DNA of 15,169 bases from JBGPIK01 sp041484845. Its GTDB lineage: Bacteria; Desulfobacterota; Binatia; UBA9968. Below the pieces are notes generated by a model. It was not told the origin of the DNA and searched no databases. It worked only from the letters and a program-made list of their open reading frames with translations. Every line of letters begins with the position of its first letter. Position 1 is the stretch's first letter. Below, piece after piece: positions 6,353 to 13,062 of this stretch. The translations under genes and the position numbers were made by a program. The stretch lies in assembly GCA_041484845.1 (NCBI GenBank), contig JBGPIK010000135.1, forward strand, positions 1-15,169. The letters are read 5' to 3'.

Positions 6353-7472
6353 GATCTTCGATAGTCATCAGGTCAACCATCCGCCTCACCTCAACACGAT
6401 CAGTGCGTAGAAGAGCCGCGAGCTGACCTTCGGAAAACAGCCCGCGATCATAAGCTTCTGACACAAGGAGCCAAAGACGTGGAGGGATGATCTGCTGCTG
6501 CAGAGACTTGCTGGAATCGCCGAGTACGTCCTGAGCAAGACGACCAGAGAAACCTCGTTCCTTCAGCGATTCCCACGTTCCACCTGGAAGAAGCGACAAC
6601 TCCTCCATCCGGCGACACATCCCTTCATACGAGACGTTATTTGCGTGAGCCATAATCACAAGATGACGGGGCGAGAATCTGCCGGCGTCTTGTACAATAT
6701 CTGTAAATCTCGACCGAACCGCTGCTGCTGGGAGCAGAAATGCAGTACCAAATGCGGATGCGAACTTCTCTTCACGCGATTTCGGCCCTCGATCTAGGTA
6801 CACGACGTTGGGCTGTCTTCGGGAAGAGATCAAATGGCCCACTTCATGGCTTGCAGTCATCGCTCGTCTTTCCCGGGGGTGATTCGCATTCAAGAGAATG
6901 CACGCACCAACAGTCTCATCGAAAGCAAACAGTCCCGATATAGCACTGTGCCGCAGTGGACGTACAAATACTCGGATGCCCATCTCCAGCTCAAGCAGGC
7001 TTACAACGTCCGAGATCGGAGCAAGTCCTAGACCCAGCCGGTGGCGCAGTTCCAATGCCGCCTCCTCGGCCTGTGCTCGAATATCACCGGCAAAGATCGG
7101 CCTTTCTGGCGGGTAATTCCGACGCAAAGGACGATTCAGCAGCCGCTCCAGCTCACATTCTGCAGCTGCGAGGTCATTGAGAACCTTGGCGGCTGCAACA
7201 GCCGGATCGTGCGGCACACTCGACAAAGCCCGAAATCGAGGGATCAGGTCCACTTGTACAGTCGTGCTACGGCCCAGTTCGTTTATCGACGTGCCATACA
7301 GGCGCGCCATTTCCATGAGTTCTTCTGGTTTGATACGACGCTGGCCTTGTTCGATGGCAATGAGAGTCGTTCGTGCCATCTTTAGACGTTTTGCTGCCGT
7401 ATCTTGGGTCATGCCGGCTCGCGAGCGGGCAACCCGTAGCCGATCTCCGAGCACTGCTGGATCTAATGTCAT
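6321..7472 (-). CDS. XRE-family HTH / ImmA-IrrE metallopeptidase
   Basis: A 383-aa two-domain regulator. Residues about 8-66 are a Cro/C1-type helix-turn-helix (LRVARSRAGMTQDTAAKRL, then ARTTLIAIEQGQRR and ELMEMARLYG). Residues about 130-290 are an ImmA/IrrE zinc peptidase: HEVGH at 209-213 supplies two His and the catalytic Glu, and REEKFASAFGTAFLLP around 233-248 supplies the expected third ligand Glu. The C-terminal 80 residues (LVSEAYDRGLFSEGQLAALL) resemble another helical binding segment. In ImmA/ImmR-like systems such proteins bind or cleave repressors to derepress mobile or stress genes; fused forms also act as antitoxins. ATG 7472 follows the QueC-like stop by 8 nt; an upstream start at 7568 would overlap that gene by 88 bp and adds a poorly conserved basic stretch. 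It is the likely ligand of the twin palindromes at 9427-9470. Confidence 0.85.
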   Translation of the reverse strand: MTLDPAVLGDRLRVARSRAGMTQDTAAKRLKMARTTLIAIEQGQRRIKPEELMEMARLYGTSINELGRSTTVQVDLIPRFRALSSVPHDPAVAAAKVLNDLAAAECELERLLNRPLRRNYPPERPIFAGDIRAQAEEAALELRHRLGLGLAPISDVVSLLELEMGIRVFVRPLRHSAISGLFAFDETVGACILLNANHPRERRAMTASHEVGHLISSRRQPNVVYLDRGPKSREEKFASAFGTAFLLPAAAVRSRFTDIVQDAGRFSPRHLVIMAHANNVSYEGMCRRMEELSLLPGGTWESLKERGFSGRLAQDVLGDSSKSLQQQIIPPRLWLLVSEAYDRGLFSEGQLAALLRTDRVEVRRMVDLMTIEDHDVQQTITPR

Positions 7473-7480
7473 AGGTGAGT

Positions 7481-8851
7481 TCACAACGCTTTCCCTATTA
7501 ACTGGTGGAGGTATGAACGATCGCCCTGTGCCGCGACGAAGGCGTGCCACTCCGCCTGATGGGCACAAACCAGGTGCCGCAAATTATTCAATAACTCTCC
7601 TTCGGAGCCGAGCACCCTCGGCAGGTCAGACACTGCTTGACGAAGTATGGGATCATGCCCGTCATCCCCCAATTTCGCCAGACTGTTCATGCACAGCGCG
7701 CCGCAAGCCGCATGGCGAAAATCGTCCTTCGTCGTAGGCCTCGCGTTCTCAGCGGCTGCTTCAGCCAAAGTTGGTGCGCTCAGGTTTGGCCACTGGTACG
7801 GTTCTGCATTATAGAGTCCGGCGCGGAGCAATGACTGGCGTCTAAGCAAGCAGGCAGCGCAAACGCCACAGTGCACTTTCGTCTTGTCGAGCCTTACATG
7901 CCTAGTCGAACGCGGGCATGACCAAGTCCGCTCCCAGCGATCCGCCAGCCCAACACTATTAAGTTTTTGTAGAGTCTCACCCTTCGTGTGCCAGAGACGC
8001 GGATGTTCGAAAACAATCGGAGCCTCAAGTAGACTGCCGAGGAACCCCGCCAACGTTTGTGTAAAGCGAGGATGCGATCGGAGATCAAGAGCCTCTCCGC
8101 CAACGGGACAGAGAGCTGGGCCGAGGCTGGATTGTCCACTCTCCGGAACCAGCACCCGAGTTCCCCCGGCAAGTTTAACCGCAAGACCAGCGAGAGCTCC
8201 ATACACGAATGCTCTGCTTCGGTAGCTGGGCTCCCGTAGGCGAACAGAGCTGTGAGCTTGCGACAATCTAAATGGGACGGCAACCCGTAGTCGACCCTTG
8301 GCTTCTCCTTGATCAGCATCAGCGCGCGAGCCAGTTGTGACGAGAATCAAAGTTCGTCCATCGAATTCCTTTGAGTGTTGAAGTAGCCGCGCAACGGCGA
8401 ACGAATCTAAGCCATCGCTATATGGCATTGCAGCTGGATTAGGGTGTTTAAATTGCAGAACTGATTGAGTGCTCCGTTGCTGGGTCGGCCGAGTGAAACG
8501 GAATCGAATGTCCCAGCGGTCTCCCGTAAGCAGGTGCAATGTTTCTACCAGCCGCTGTTGCACGTCAGATAGGCGCCAACGCTCAGAGCTAACCGGCACA
8601 GAGAGCCGTAGTTGTCGTACCCACGTAGTGGAAAGAGTGCGCGGGACAATTCGATCAGTAAAAGCCACCGCGCTTGCGAGCAGCGCTAGGTCAAAGGCAA
8701 GTGGGGTGACATCGTTGAAGCAGTAGTCTGCGAGAATTTTCGGGTCGACCTGTAGTTCCCGACCAAGCACGCAGGCAACATAACCAGATGGTTGCATGCG
8801 TGGCATCTCGGTGAATACTCGAACGTCCGCAGAAGGCATTTTGGTCAGCAT
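7481..8851 (-). CDS. QueC-like PP-loop ATPase (QatC/Cap9-type candidate)
   Basis: A 456-aa protein, about twice the length of QueC (7-cyano-7-deazaguanine synthase). Residues 1-130 are an N-terminal extension I do not recognise. The PP-loop is MPYSDGLDSFAVARLL (SDGLDS at 145-150), a variant of SGGxDS with Asp in place of the second Gly. Residues 205-243 (SYRSRAFVYGALAGLAVKL, then VPESGQSSLG) match the nucleotide-domain helix and loop of QueC relatives. Cys312, Cys328, Cys331 and Cys334 (CGVCAACLLRR) form the QueC-type zinc site. The C-terminal 110 residues are unassigned. QueC converts carboxydeazaguanine to preQ0; relatives QatC (Qat system) and Cap9 (type IV CBASS) are antiphage proteins. 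No other queuosine genes are present, so a conflict role is more likely than preQ0 supply. ATG 8851 lies 2 nt after the upstream stop. Confidence 0.75.
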   Translation of the reverse strand: MLTKMPSADVRVFTEMPRMQPSGYVACVLGRELQVDPKILADYCFNDVTPLAFDLALLASAVAFTDRIVPRTLSTTWVRQLRLSVPVSSERWRLSDVQQRLVETLHLLTGDRWDIRFRFTRPTQQRSTQSVLQFKHPNPAAMPYSDGLDSFAVARLLQHSKEFDGRTLILVTTGSRADADQGEAKGRLRVAVPFRLSQAHSSVRLREPSYRSRAFVYGALAGLAVKLAGGTRVLVPESGQSSLGPALCPVGGEALDLRSHPRFTQTLAGFLGSLLEAPIVFEHPRLWHTKGETLQKLNSVGLADRWERTWSCPRSTRHVRLDKTKVHCGVCAACLLRRQSLLRAGLYNAEPYQWPNLSAPTLAEAAAENARPTTKDDFRHAACGALCMNSLAKLGDDGHDPILRQAVSDLPRVLGSEGELLNNLRHLVCAHQAEWHAFVAAQGDRSYLHQLIGKAL

Positions 8852-8853
8852 TC

Positions 8854-9423
8854 CTATTTCCGGAGCAGATTCTCATCAGGATCGAGCGCAGGCCGTTTCG
8901 CGCTTTCGGGCTTTTCTCCGCTAACCAGCCTTGCTGCGATCTCATCACAGTTTGCTGCCTTAATCGCGGCTTCGGCAGTACGCAGGACATCTTGAGCGGC
9001 GTTTCCAGCCTCAGCAAGATAGTGTTCCTGCACATGTCGAAAACACCTCGATCCCCATTCCCTAAGCGCGTCACGAATGCTGTCTTGAACAGCCTCAAGG
9101 CCTCGGGTTCCTTCTGACATCGCTCTTTTGAAGTGGCGCCATACCGCATCTTCAAGCGGGGTATAGGTATTGTTTCCCTGGATATCAGATCGCCGAATCA
9201 GGTCGTCTGGCGAAAAGCCAGGTAGTGGCGACTGCACGGAAGTGGCCACCGACAAGAGCTGCCGCACGGTAGCTGGAGAAACGCCTCGGCGCAGGTCGTT
9301 CTCAAGTGCTACGACAGCAGCCGCATCAGTTCGTGCACCACGGTCTGCTTCGCGTTCGCACCGCCTGAGGAACCTGCTCCAACGGCGTCCAAGTTTTAGA
9401 CCTTTGTAAATACCGTCCCGCAT
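8854..9423 (-). CDS. Uncharacterised helical protein, first gene of QueC-like operon
   Basis: I do not recognise the family. From ATG 9423 it has 189 aa and is largely helical and charged. It has a basic N-terminus (MRDGIYKGLKLGRRWSRFLR), an acidic/Ala-rich helix, a linker VQSPLPGFSPDDLIRRSD, a second helical block (PLEDAVWRHFKRAMSEGTRG), and an Ala-rich C-terminal coil ending in a disordered acidic tail. There is no signal peptide or membrane segment. The start is uncertain: the frame is open to TTG 9471, and ATG 9465 has a possible AAGG site 8 nt upstream, giving 203 aa. I prefer 9423 because an AT-rich promoter-like stretch with two palindromes occupies 9427-9471. Its stop is 2 nt from the QueC-like start. 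By position it could be the partner or substrate of the QueC-like enzyme, as QatB is for QatC, but I see no QatB motif. Confidence 0.65.
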   Translation of the reverse strand: MRDGIYKGLKLGRRWSRFLRRCEREADRGARTDAAAVVALENDLRRGVSPATVRQLLSVATSVQSPLPGFSPDDLIRRSDIQGNNTYTPLEDAVWRHFKRAMSEGTRGLEAVQDSIRDALREWGSRCFRHVQEHYLAEAGNAAQDVLRTAEAAIKAANCDEIAARLVSGEKPESAKRPALDPDENLLRK

Positions 9424-9426
9424 GGC

Positions 9427-9471
9427 TGACAATGTCAGATAATTAATGCAATATAATTCGGACATTGTCAA
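9427..9471 (-). promoter_or_regulatory. Operon promoter with twin palindromic operators
   Basis: 9427-9437 is the perfect palindrome TGACAATGTCA and 9460-9470 is GGACATTGTCA, one base from the same pattern; their centres are 33 bp apart, about three helical turns. Between them lies an AT-rich stretch unlike the surrounding DNA. On the minus strand TTGACA (9471-9466) is a consensus -35 with ATTAAT 18 nt downstream as a fair -10. One operator would cover the -35 and the other the start site, a layout typical of XRE/C1 repressor autoregulation. Confidence 0.55.
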
Positions 9472-9649
9472 GACCTTGCGACGCTAATGACTAGCCCCTA
9501 TCTTCCCATTCCTCTTTGGCAATGCCGAACCTGCGCAGCGAGCTAGCCTTCCCTTCACACCTCCCGATCGTCCTTTCTGGGACAAATCTGAAAGCCATTT
9601 TTCCCATCTGCTCTCCCCAAAACGAATTTACACAGAGATCGTTACACCA

Positions 9650-9690
9650 CCCCCTAAACAGGCCGATTGACAATTGTTTTGTTGAGGGGG
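9650..9690. promoter_or_regulatory. Inverted repeat around a TTGACA box upstream of HEPN-MNT gene
   Basis: CCCCCTAAACA (9650-9660) pairs with TGTTGAGGGGG (9680-9690) with one mismatch and a 19-nt loop. The loop contains TTGACAATTGT at 9667-9677, a good plus-strand -35 whose 3' half resembles the operon palindromes; the matching -10 (TAAGTT at 9691) is weak. It could be an operator or a transcript hairpin; it lies about 87 nt before the gene start. Confidence 0.35.
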
Positions 9691-9766
9691 TAAGTTTCGT
9701 GGCTGAATGAGGCTGGTTGCGTAGCTCACAGGGTTTCTACAGGCCAAATTGCTGTCGTTACGCTTT

Positions 9767-9771
9767 GGAGG
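9767..9771 (+). promoter_or_regulatory. Ribosome binding site for the 9777 start
   Basis: GGAGG with 5 nt before ATG 9777. The alternative GTG/ATG-type start 60 nt upstream at 9717 has no such site and adds a poorly ordered Cys/Arg-rich stretch, so 9777 is chosen. Confidence 0.65.
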
Positions 9772-9776
9772 TCGAA

Positions 9777-10682
9777 ATGGATCCGAGGGCAAACTGGGCG
9801 CGGATTCGGAGGTTCGCTAGAAGCACGGACGAGTTCGAACGAAGCTTGACGCTTGGGCCAGCGACAGCGATACGTGAGTTCGCTCTTTCAGCCGCGGGCT
9901 TTCCGCGCCACACTCCTCGCCAAGGTGTACTCGACCGCGTGGTGAAACACGGTCTCTTCAGCAGAAAAGGCTGGCCTACCGAACAGGCGTTTAGAAAGGC
10001 GCTGGACGCGCGAAATACTGCAGCCCATGGTGGGCTGCACGGCAAGGCGCTCCCGGATCGCGCAGCACTTACAGGACACGTTAAGACACTCCACGATAGC
10101 TGGCGTTATCTCCGAAGGCAGTTCGTGACTAAACGAACAGCCGCGGCTCTGGCGCAACGCATTCTGGCGAGTGGTCGAATCTCTTACATATTCCTTTATG
10201 GTTCCCTTGCAAGGGCGGAGCGCGAACCGGGCGACATAGACCTGCTACTTCTCGACGACGGAGAGCTGTCGATCGGAGCACAATCGATCGGAGCGCAGTA
10301 CGGTATGAGCGCTTCTGAGTACCTACTCGAGGCGCTTGAGGTCCTTGACGAAGTCAATCGTGCGGCAATCCACTGTGGTTGGCTCGACGTGATGGCAATC
10401 GATGGCGTTCGCTTCGGCCATGATCCACAATACACGCGTCTTATAGCGAAACTGCAGCGGGACTCATTGTTTTTCGTCAATATTGCAGAGGACGTGATGG
10501 CCTTTGAGGCTCAGGCCGAGCGCTGGGTGGGTAAGCGGCCGGCGGTTTTCGAGCGTCTTGCTCTCCTGAGAGGTCAGTTGGAGAATGAAGGTGTTGTCGG
10601 CAAACAAAAGAAGGCTACTCTCCGCAGGCGCGAGAGCAAGGTACAAATGTCACACAGGAGAGTCGTCGGGGACACCAAGTGA
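9777..10682 (+). CDS. HEPN-MNT single-chain protein
   Basis: A 301-aa protein joining two domains usually encoded as separate TA partners. Residues 1-120 are helical and carry RNTAAH at 79-84, the RX4-6H signature of HEPN RNases. Residues about 125-240 are a minimal nucleotidyltransferase. FLYGSLARAEREPGDIDLLL holds Gly142-Ser143 and Asp153/Asp155 (GSx9-10DxD), and WLDVMAIDG holds the third carboxylate Asp204. In HEPN-MNT modules the MNT enzyme blocks the HEPN RNase, in characterised cases by AMP transfer to a Tyr near the RX4H motif. Here both are in cis. The last 40 residues are basic and may be an unconserved tail running into the transposase debris, whose frame overlaps the stop. It is transcribed divergently from the QueC-like operon. 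Confidence 0.75.
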   Translation: MDPRANWARIRRFARSTDEFERSLTLGPATAIREFALSAAGFPRHTPRQGVLDRVVKHGLFSRKGWPTEQAFRKALDARNTAAHGGLHGKALPDRAALTGHVKTLHDSWRYLRRQFVTKRTAAALAQRILASGRISYIFLYGSLARAEREPGDIDLLLLDDGELSIGAQSIGAQYGMSASEYLLEALEVLDEVNRAAIHCGWLDVMAIDGVRFGHDPQYTRLIAKLQRDSLFFVNIAEDVMAFEAQAERWVGKRPAVFERLALLRGQLENEGVVGKQKKATLRRRESKVQMSHRRVVGDTK

Positions 10683-10744
10683 CACTAGAATGTGGCGCGA
10701 CCATCAAACTGCGGGAACACCCCCGCCACGAGCGGGCTGCCGTC

Positions 10745-11035
10745 AGGCCTTCTATGGATCAGGTACTAAGATCTCTGGCGCAGAGGTACGGGCTTAAGGT
10801 GGAAGATCTAATGAGGGGCAGGCGAGGAAAAGACAATGAGCCCCGGAAAGTCGGCATGTATTTGGTGAAAGAGCTATGCGATCTGAAGCTGCAAGAAATA
10901 GCCGAGCGGTTTGGGACCGCGAGCTATGGAACGGTGGGTTGGGCATGTCACGGAGTCACGTCACGGATGAAGTCCGACGCAAAGTTTCGCGATCGCGTGG
11001 GCAGCATCCGACGAACTTGCCAACAAAAGATTTGA
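10745..11035 (+). pseudogene. REP-associated tyrosine transposase (RAYT), C-terminal remnant
   Basis: RPSMDQVLRSLAQRYGLKVE is followed by DLMRGRRGKDNEPRKVGMYL and LQEIAERFGTASYGTVGWAC. This matches the DnaA-like helix-turn-helix found at the C-terminus of many IS200-like Y1/RAYT proteins (GRRGxxNExRxVxMYL, then LxEIAxxFG and SYxTV). The N-terminal Y1 transposase domain with its HUH motif and catalytic Tyr is missing; the frame begins around GTG 10679, overlapping the end of the HEPN-MNT gene. About 97 codons remain of a family near 250-320 aa. It ends 11 nt before the next gene. It could still be translated as a small DNA-binding protein, but transposition is impossible. Confidence 0.65.
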
Positions 11036-11046
11036 CCCCTGCGGGT

Positions 11047-12000
11047 ATGTGGCGCAGTCATTCAATTCGCTTTAGCACGGTCCTAATCCTCACTGCCCTA
11101 TTGTCGATAAGACCCGGGGCCGTCCTCGCGCTAGAAGAGATCTTAGCCTCCTACGCCGGACCTTCGATCACGTTTCTGCCGGCCGAGGTCGCGCGGCACC
11201 GGGGCTTCTTTCGCGAGCAGAATCTTGACGTTAAACTGCTCCTGACACGAAGCGAAGCCGATCGCGCCGCGCTGGCGAGCGGCAATGTCGACTACACTCT
11301 CCGAGCCGGGTCGACCTTCGTATCGGCCGCTCGGGGTCTGCCGGTAAAAGTCATATTCCTGGGCACGACGCGGCCCTTTTGGGGCTTGGTTGTTCGACCT
11401 GAAGTCAAGTCGATCACCGAGCTCAAGGGGAAATCGCTGGGGGTGCCCGGCTTTCTCGGCTCGCAGCATATTTCCGCAAAATTCATTCTGAAACAACACG
11501 GGCTCGATCCGGAGAAAGACGTCGTTTACCGCGTCGTCGATACCGGAGCGCGCATCGCCGCCATGGCTGCGGGAACGATTGACAGCGCTATGATGGATTA
11601 TAGCGAGGCCTTCCGGGCCAAGAAGGCGGGCTTCAAAATGCTGATCAATGCTGCCGATCTGCATGGTTTTCTGGCGGGCGGGCTCGGCGCCAATATCAAA
11701 AAACTGCGCGAGCAGCCGGGTCAAGTGCGGCGGGTTCTGAAGGCGCTGGTGCAAGCGCTGAAATACATCCAGGAGAATCCCGAAGGCACGCAACAGGTCA
11801 TGATGAGCGCGCTGAAGCTCGATCGCGAGATGGCCCCGGATGTGTATCAGATGGCAAGAAACAATTATACGAAGACTGGCATGCTGGAAGAGACGACTTT
11901 GAATTCGCTCGTCACGGCGATGCTGGCCGAGGTTGGCATCAAAAACGTGTCGCCATCTCAGCTGGTGGATTTTTCTTTCCTGCAGCAAGCAGTCAAGTGA
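11047..12000 (+). CDS. NMT1/TauA-like ABC transporter substrate-binding protein
   Basis: A 317-aa exported binding protein, the third of its type here. Residues 1-29 form a signal peptide (MWRSHSIRF, a hydrophobic core, probable cut after VLA). The mature protein shows the NMT1-like order: ASYAGPSITFLPAEVARHRG, FFREQNLDVKLLL, GNVDYTLRAGSTF, LKGKSLGVPGFLGSQHISAK and a C-lobe ending in QLVDFSFLQQAVK. It is more distant from the other two than they are from each other. The open frame extends upstream to 10876, but that part lies within the transposase remnant in another frame, so ATG 11047 is chosen; the ribosome site is weak (GCGGG). Its native upstream region was probably replaced by the RAYT debris. 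No permease or ATPase is nearby; ligand unknown. Confidence 0.86.
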   Translation: MWRSHSIRFSTVLILTALLSIRPGAVLALEEILASYAGPSITFLPAEVARHRGFFREQNLDVKLLLTRSEADRAALASGNVDYTLRAGSTFVSAARGLPVKVIFLGTTRPFWGLVVRPEVKSITELKGKSLGVPGFLGSQHISAKFILKQHGLDPEKDVVYRVVDTGARIAAMAAGTIDSAMMDYSEAFRAKKAGFKMLINAADLHGFLAGGLGANIKKLREQPGQVRRVLKALVQALKYIQENPEGTQQVMMSALKLDREMAPDVYQMARNNYTKTGMLEETTLNSLVTAMLAEVGIKNVSPSQLVDFSFLQQAVK

Positions 12001-12444
12001 GCGCCGTGAATAAGGGGCTTTGGGTTCAGGTTGAGCTGTGAGTTGTTTGTCAATCACCTCAGCAATTTTCTTTTCTGTCTTGCGAGAAAAGAAGAGGTCA
12101 GTCCGCACTTAGCTCATAACCAGGGTCTGCATTAGGAGTCTGGCTTTCCTTTGTTGATAATCCTTGAATTTGAATCGCCGACATACGAGTTCACGCGTTC
12201 TCATTATGTTTCTTCCGGCGAAAACAGGCTCTAGAGCCGATAACTGGCAATCAAAATAGAACATCGCGTTCACTAATTTTAGCTGTTCAGTTTTAGTGGA
12301 CGTTTGTGCAGAGTAAACGCCGCCCCGGGGATAGCCGGCGCTCCATAGCCCTCGGATTGACGTGGTTTTAGTTGGCCGTCCCTGCTATATTTGCCGGGTG
12401 GTTAGTGGCTTCTTGGAGACCACTTTCCTGACTGAGGCATCGCG
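12001..12444. other. Intergenic, no gene seen
   Basis: 444 bp with no convincing coding frame. It contains the perfect palindrome GGCTCTAGAGCC at 12227-12238 and a 5-bp-stem hairpin AGTGG/CCACT near 12405-12424 just before the MNT gene. No clear promoter with standard spacing is visible. Confidence 0.4.
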
Positions 12445-12756
12445 ATGGCACGATCTGAAAAGACAAAGCCGGTGGGAGATCTCTTGCGGGAGAAACGCGA
12501 AGAGATCCTTCGAATTGCCGAAAAACATGGCGCGCGAAATGTCCGGGTATTCGGATCGGTCGCGCATGGGGAAGCGACGGTGAGCAGCGACATTGATCTC
12601 CTTGTCGATACAGCAGAAGAGACAAGTCCATGGTTTCCAGCCGGGCTTGTCGAGGAGCTTGAAGGACTCCTTGGGCGGCGAGTGGACGTTGTAACTACGA
12701 ACGGCCTCTACTGGTTGCTTCGCCGGCGCATTTTGACGGAAGCCAGGCCTTTGTGA
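12445..12756 (+). CDS. MNT-domain nucleotidyltransferase (HEPN/MNT antitoxin type)
   Basis: A 103-aa minimal nucleotidyltransferase. VRVFGSVAHGEATVSSDIDL holds Gly37-Ser38 and Asp49/Asp51 (GSx10DxD), and RRVDVVT supplies the third carboxylate Asp81; all catalytic positions are intact. The family partners HEPN (DUF86) RNase toxins and neutralises them, in characterised cases by adding AMP residues to the toxin. Length and motif spacing are normal. A HEPN gene begins within its stop (GTGA overlap) but is cut short, so this antitoxin has no complete toxin beside it. Residues 1-30 are a basic helical lead typical of the family. Confidence 0.88.
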   Translation: MARSEKTKPVGDLLREKREEILRIAEKHGARNVRVFGSVAHGEATVSSDIDLLVDTAEETSPWFPAGLVEELEGLLGRRVDVVTTNGLYWLLRRRILTEARPL

Positions 12757-12836
12757 AGAAAGATTCCCGCGTCTACCTCGCCCACATTCTGGAATGCGCG
12801 CAAGAAATCGTTACACTAGCATTGGCGACACGCTGA
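12753..12836 (+). pseudogene. HEPN (DUF86) toxin, 5' stub only
   Basis: GTG 12753 overlaps the MNT stop by 4 nt and opens VKKDSRVYLAHILECAQEIV, the typical first helix of DUF86 HEPN proteins (MxxDxxxYLxHILECxxxI), then TLALATR and a stop at 12834-12836. The family normally runs about 110-140 aa with an RX4H motif. None of the remaining frames continues the protein, so the gene appears truncated by deletion or replacement shortly after codon 20. Confidence 0.65.
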
Positions 12837-13062
12837 TCTGGTTGCTCGAATTCTGAACCGCTTCATCACTTGCCTCCTGCACCGAACCCAATTAACTCAA
12901 AAAGCCCAAACGGCCCTACGTAATCAATTAACCCTCCAAAAATCGTTCGGGGAGCTTGAGTCAGCTAGCCAGACGGCTTTGAAGACGATATTCCAGCGCT
13001 TGCACAATTCAGGCGTAGCCTCCGGCTCCCTGGCGTGAGTGCGGGCCTGGGGATAATTGTTT
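12837..13062. other. Intergenic, no convincing gene
   Basis: One plus-strand frame (12820-13038) is open for 72 codons without an ATG and reads as a helical segment (LRNQLTLQKSFGELESASQT). It could be a fragment of a lost gene fused at the HEPN breakpoint, but I cannot assign it. Confidence 0.3.

Noticed and set aside
7481..8851. Naming the gene queC and reading the locus as queuosine synthesis
   Set aside because: Double the usual length, altered PP-loop, no queD/queE/queF nearby, and tight coupling to regulator and toxin-like genes.
5744..9423. Calling the locus a Qat or type IV CBASS system
   Set aside because: No QatA-type ATPase, TatD nuclease, CD-NTase or effector of those systems is present in the window.
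11143..12108. Long minus-strand open frame (321 aa) opposite the third binding protein
   Set aside because: It lies antisense to a gene with a clear signal peptide and family motifs, and its translation is His/Arg-rich without recognisable domains. Only its first 30 codons lie outside that gene.
12227..12238. Palindrome GGCTCTAGAGCC
   Set aside because: A single 12-bp palindrome in a gene-free stretch with no second copy or nearby promoter; may be chance.
12820..13038. Open frame with faint similarity to the helical tail of type I restriction specificity subunits
   Set aside because: No start codon, and the resemblance is only to a generic helical pattern.
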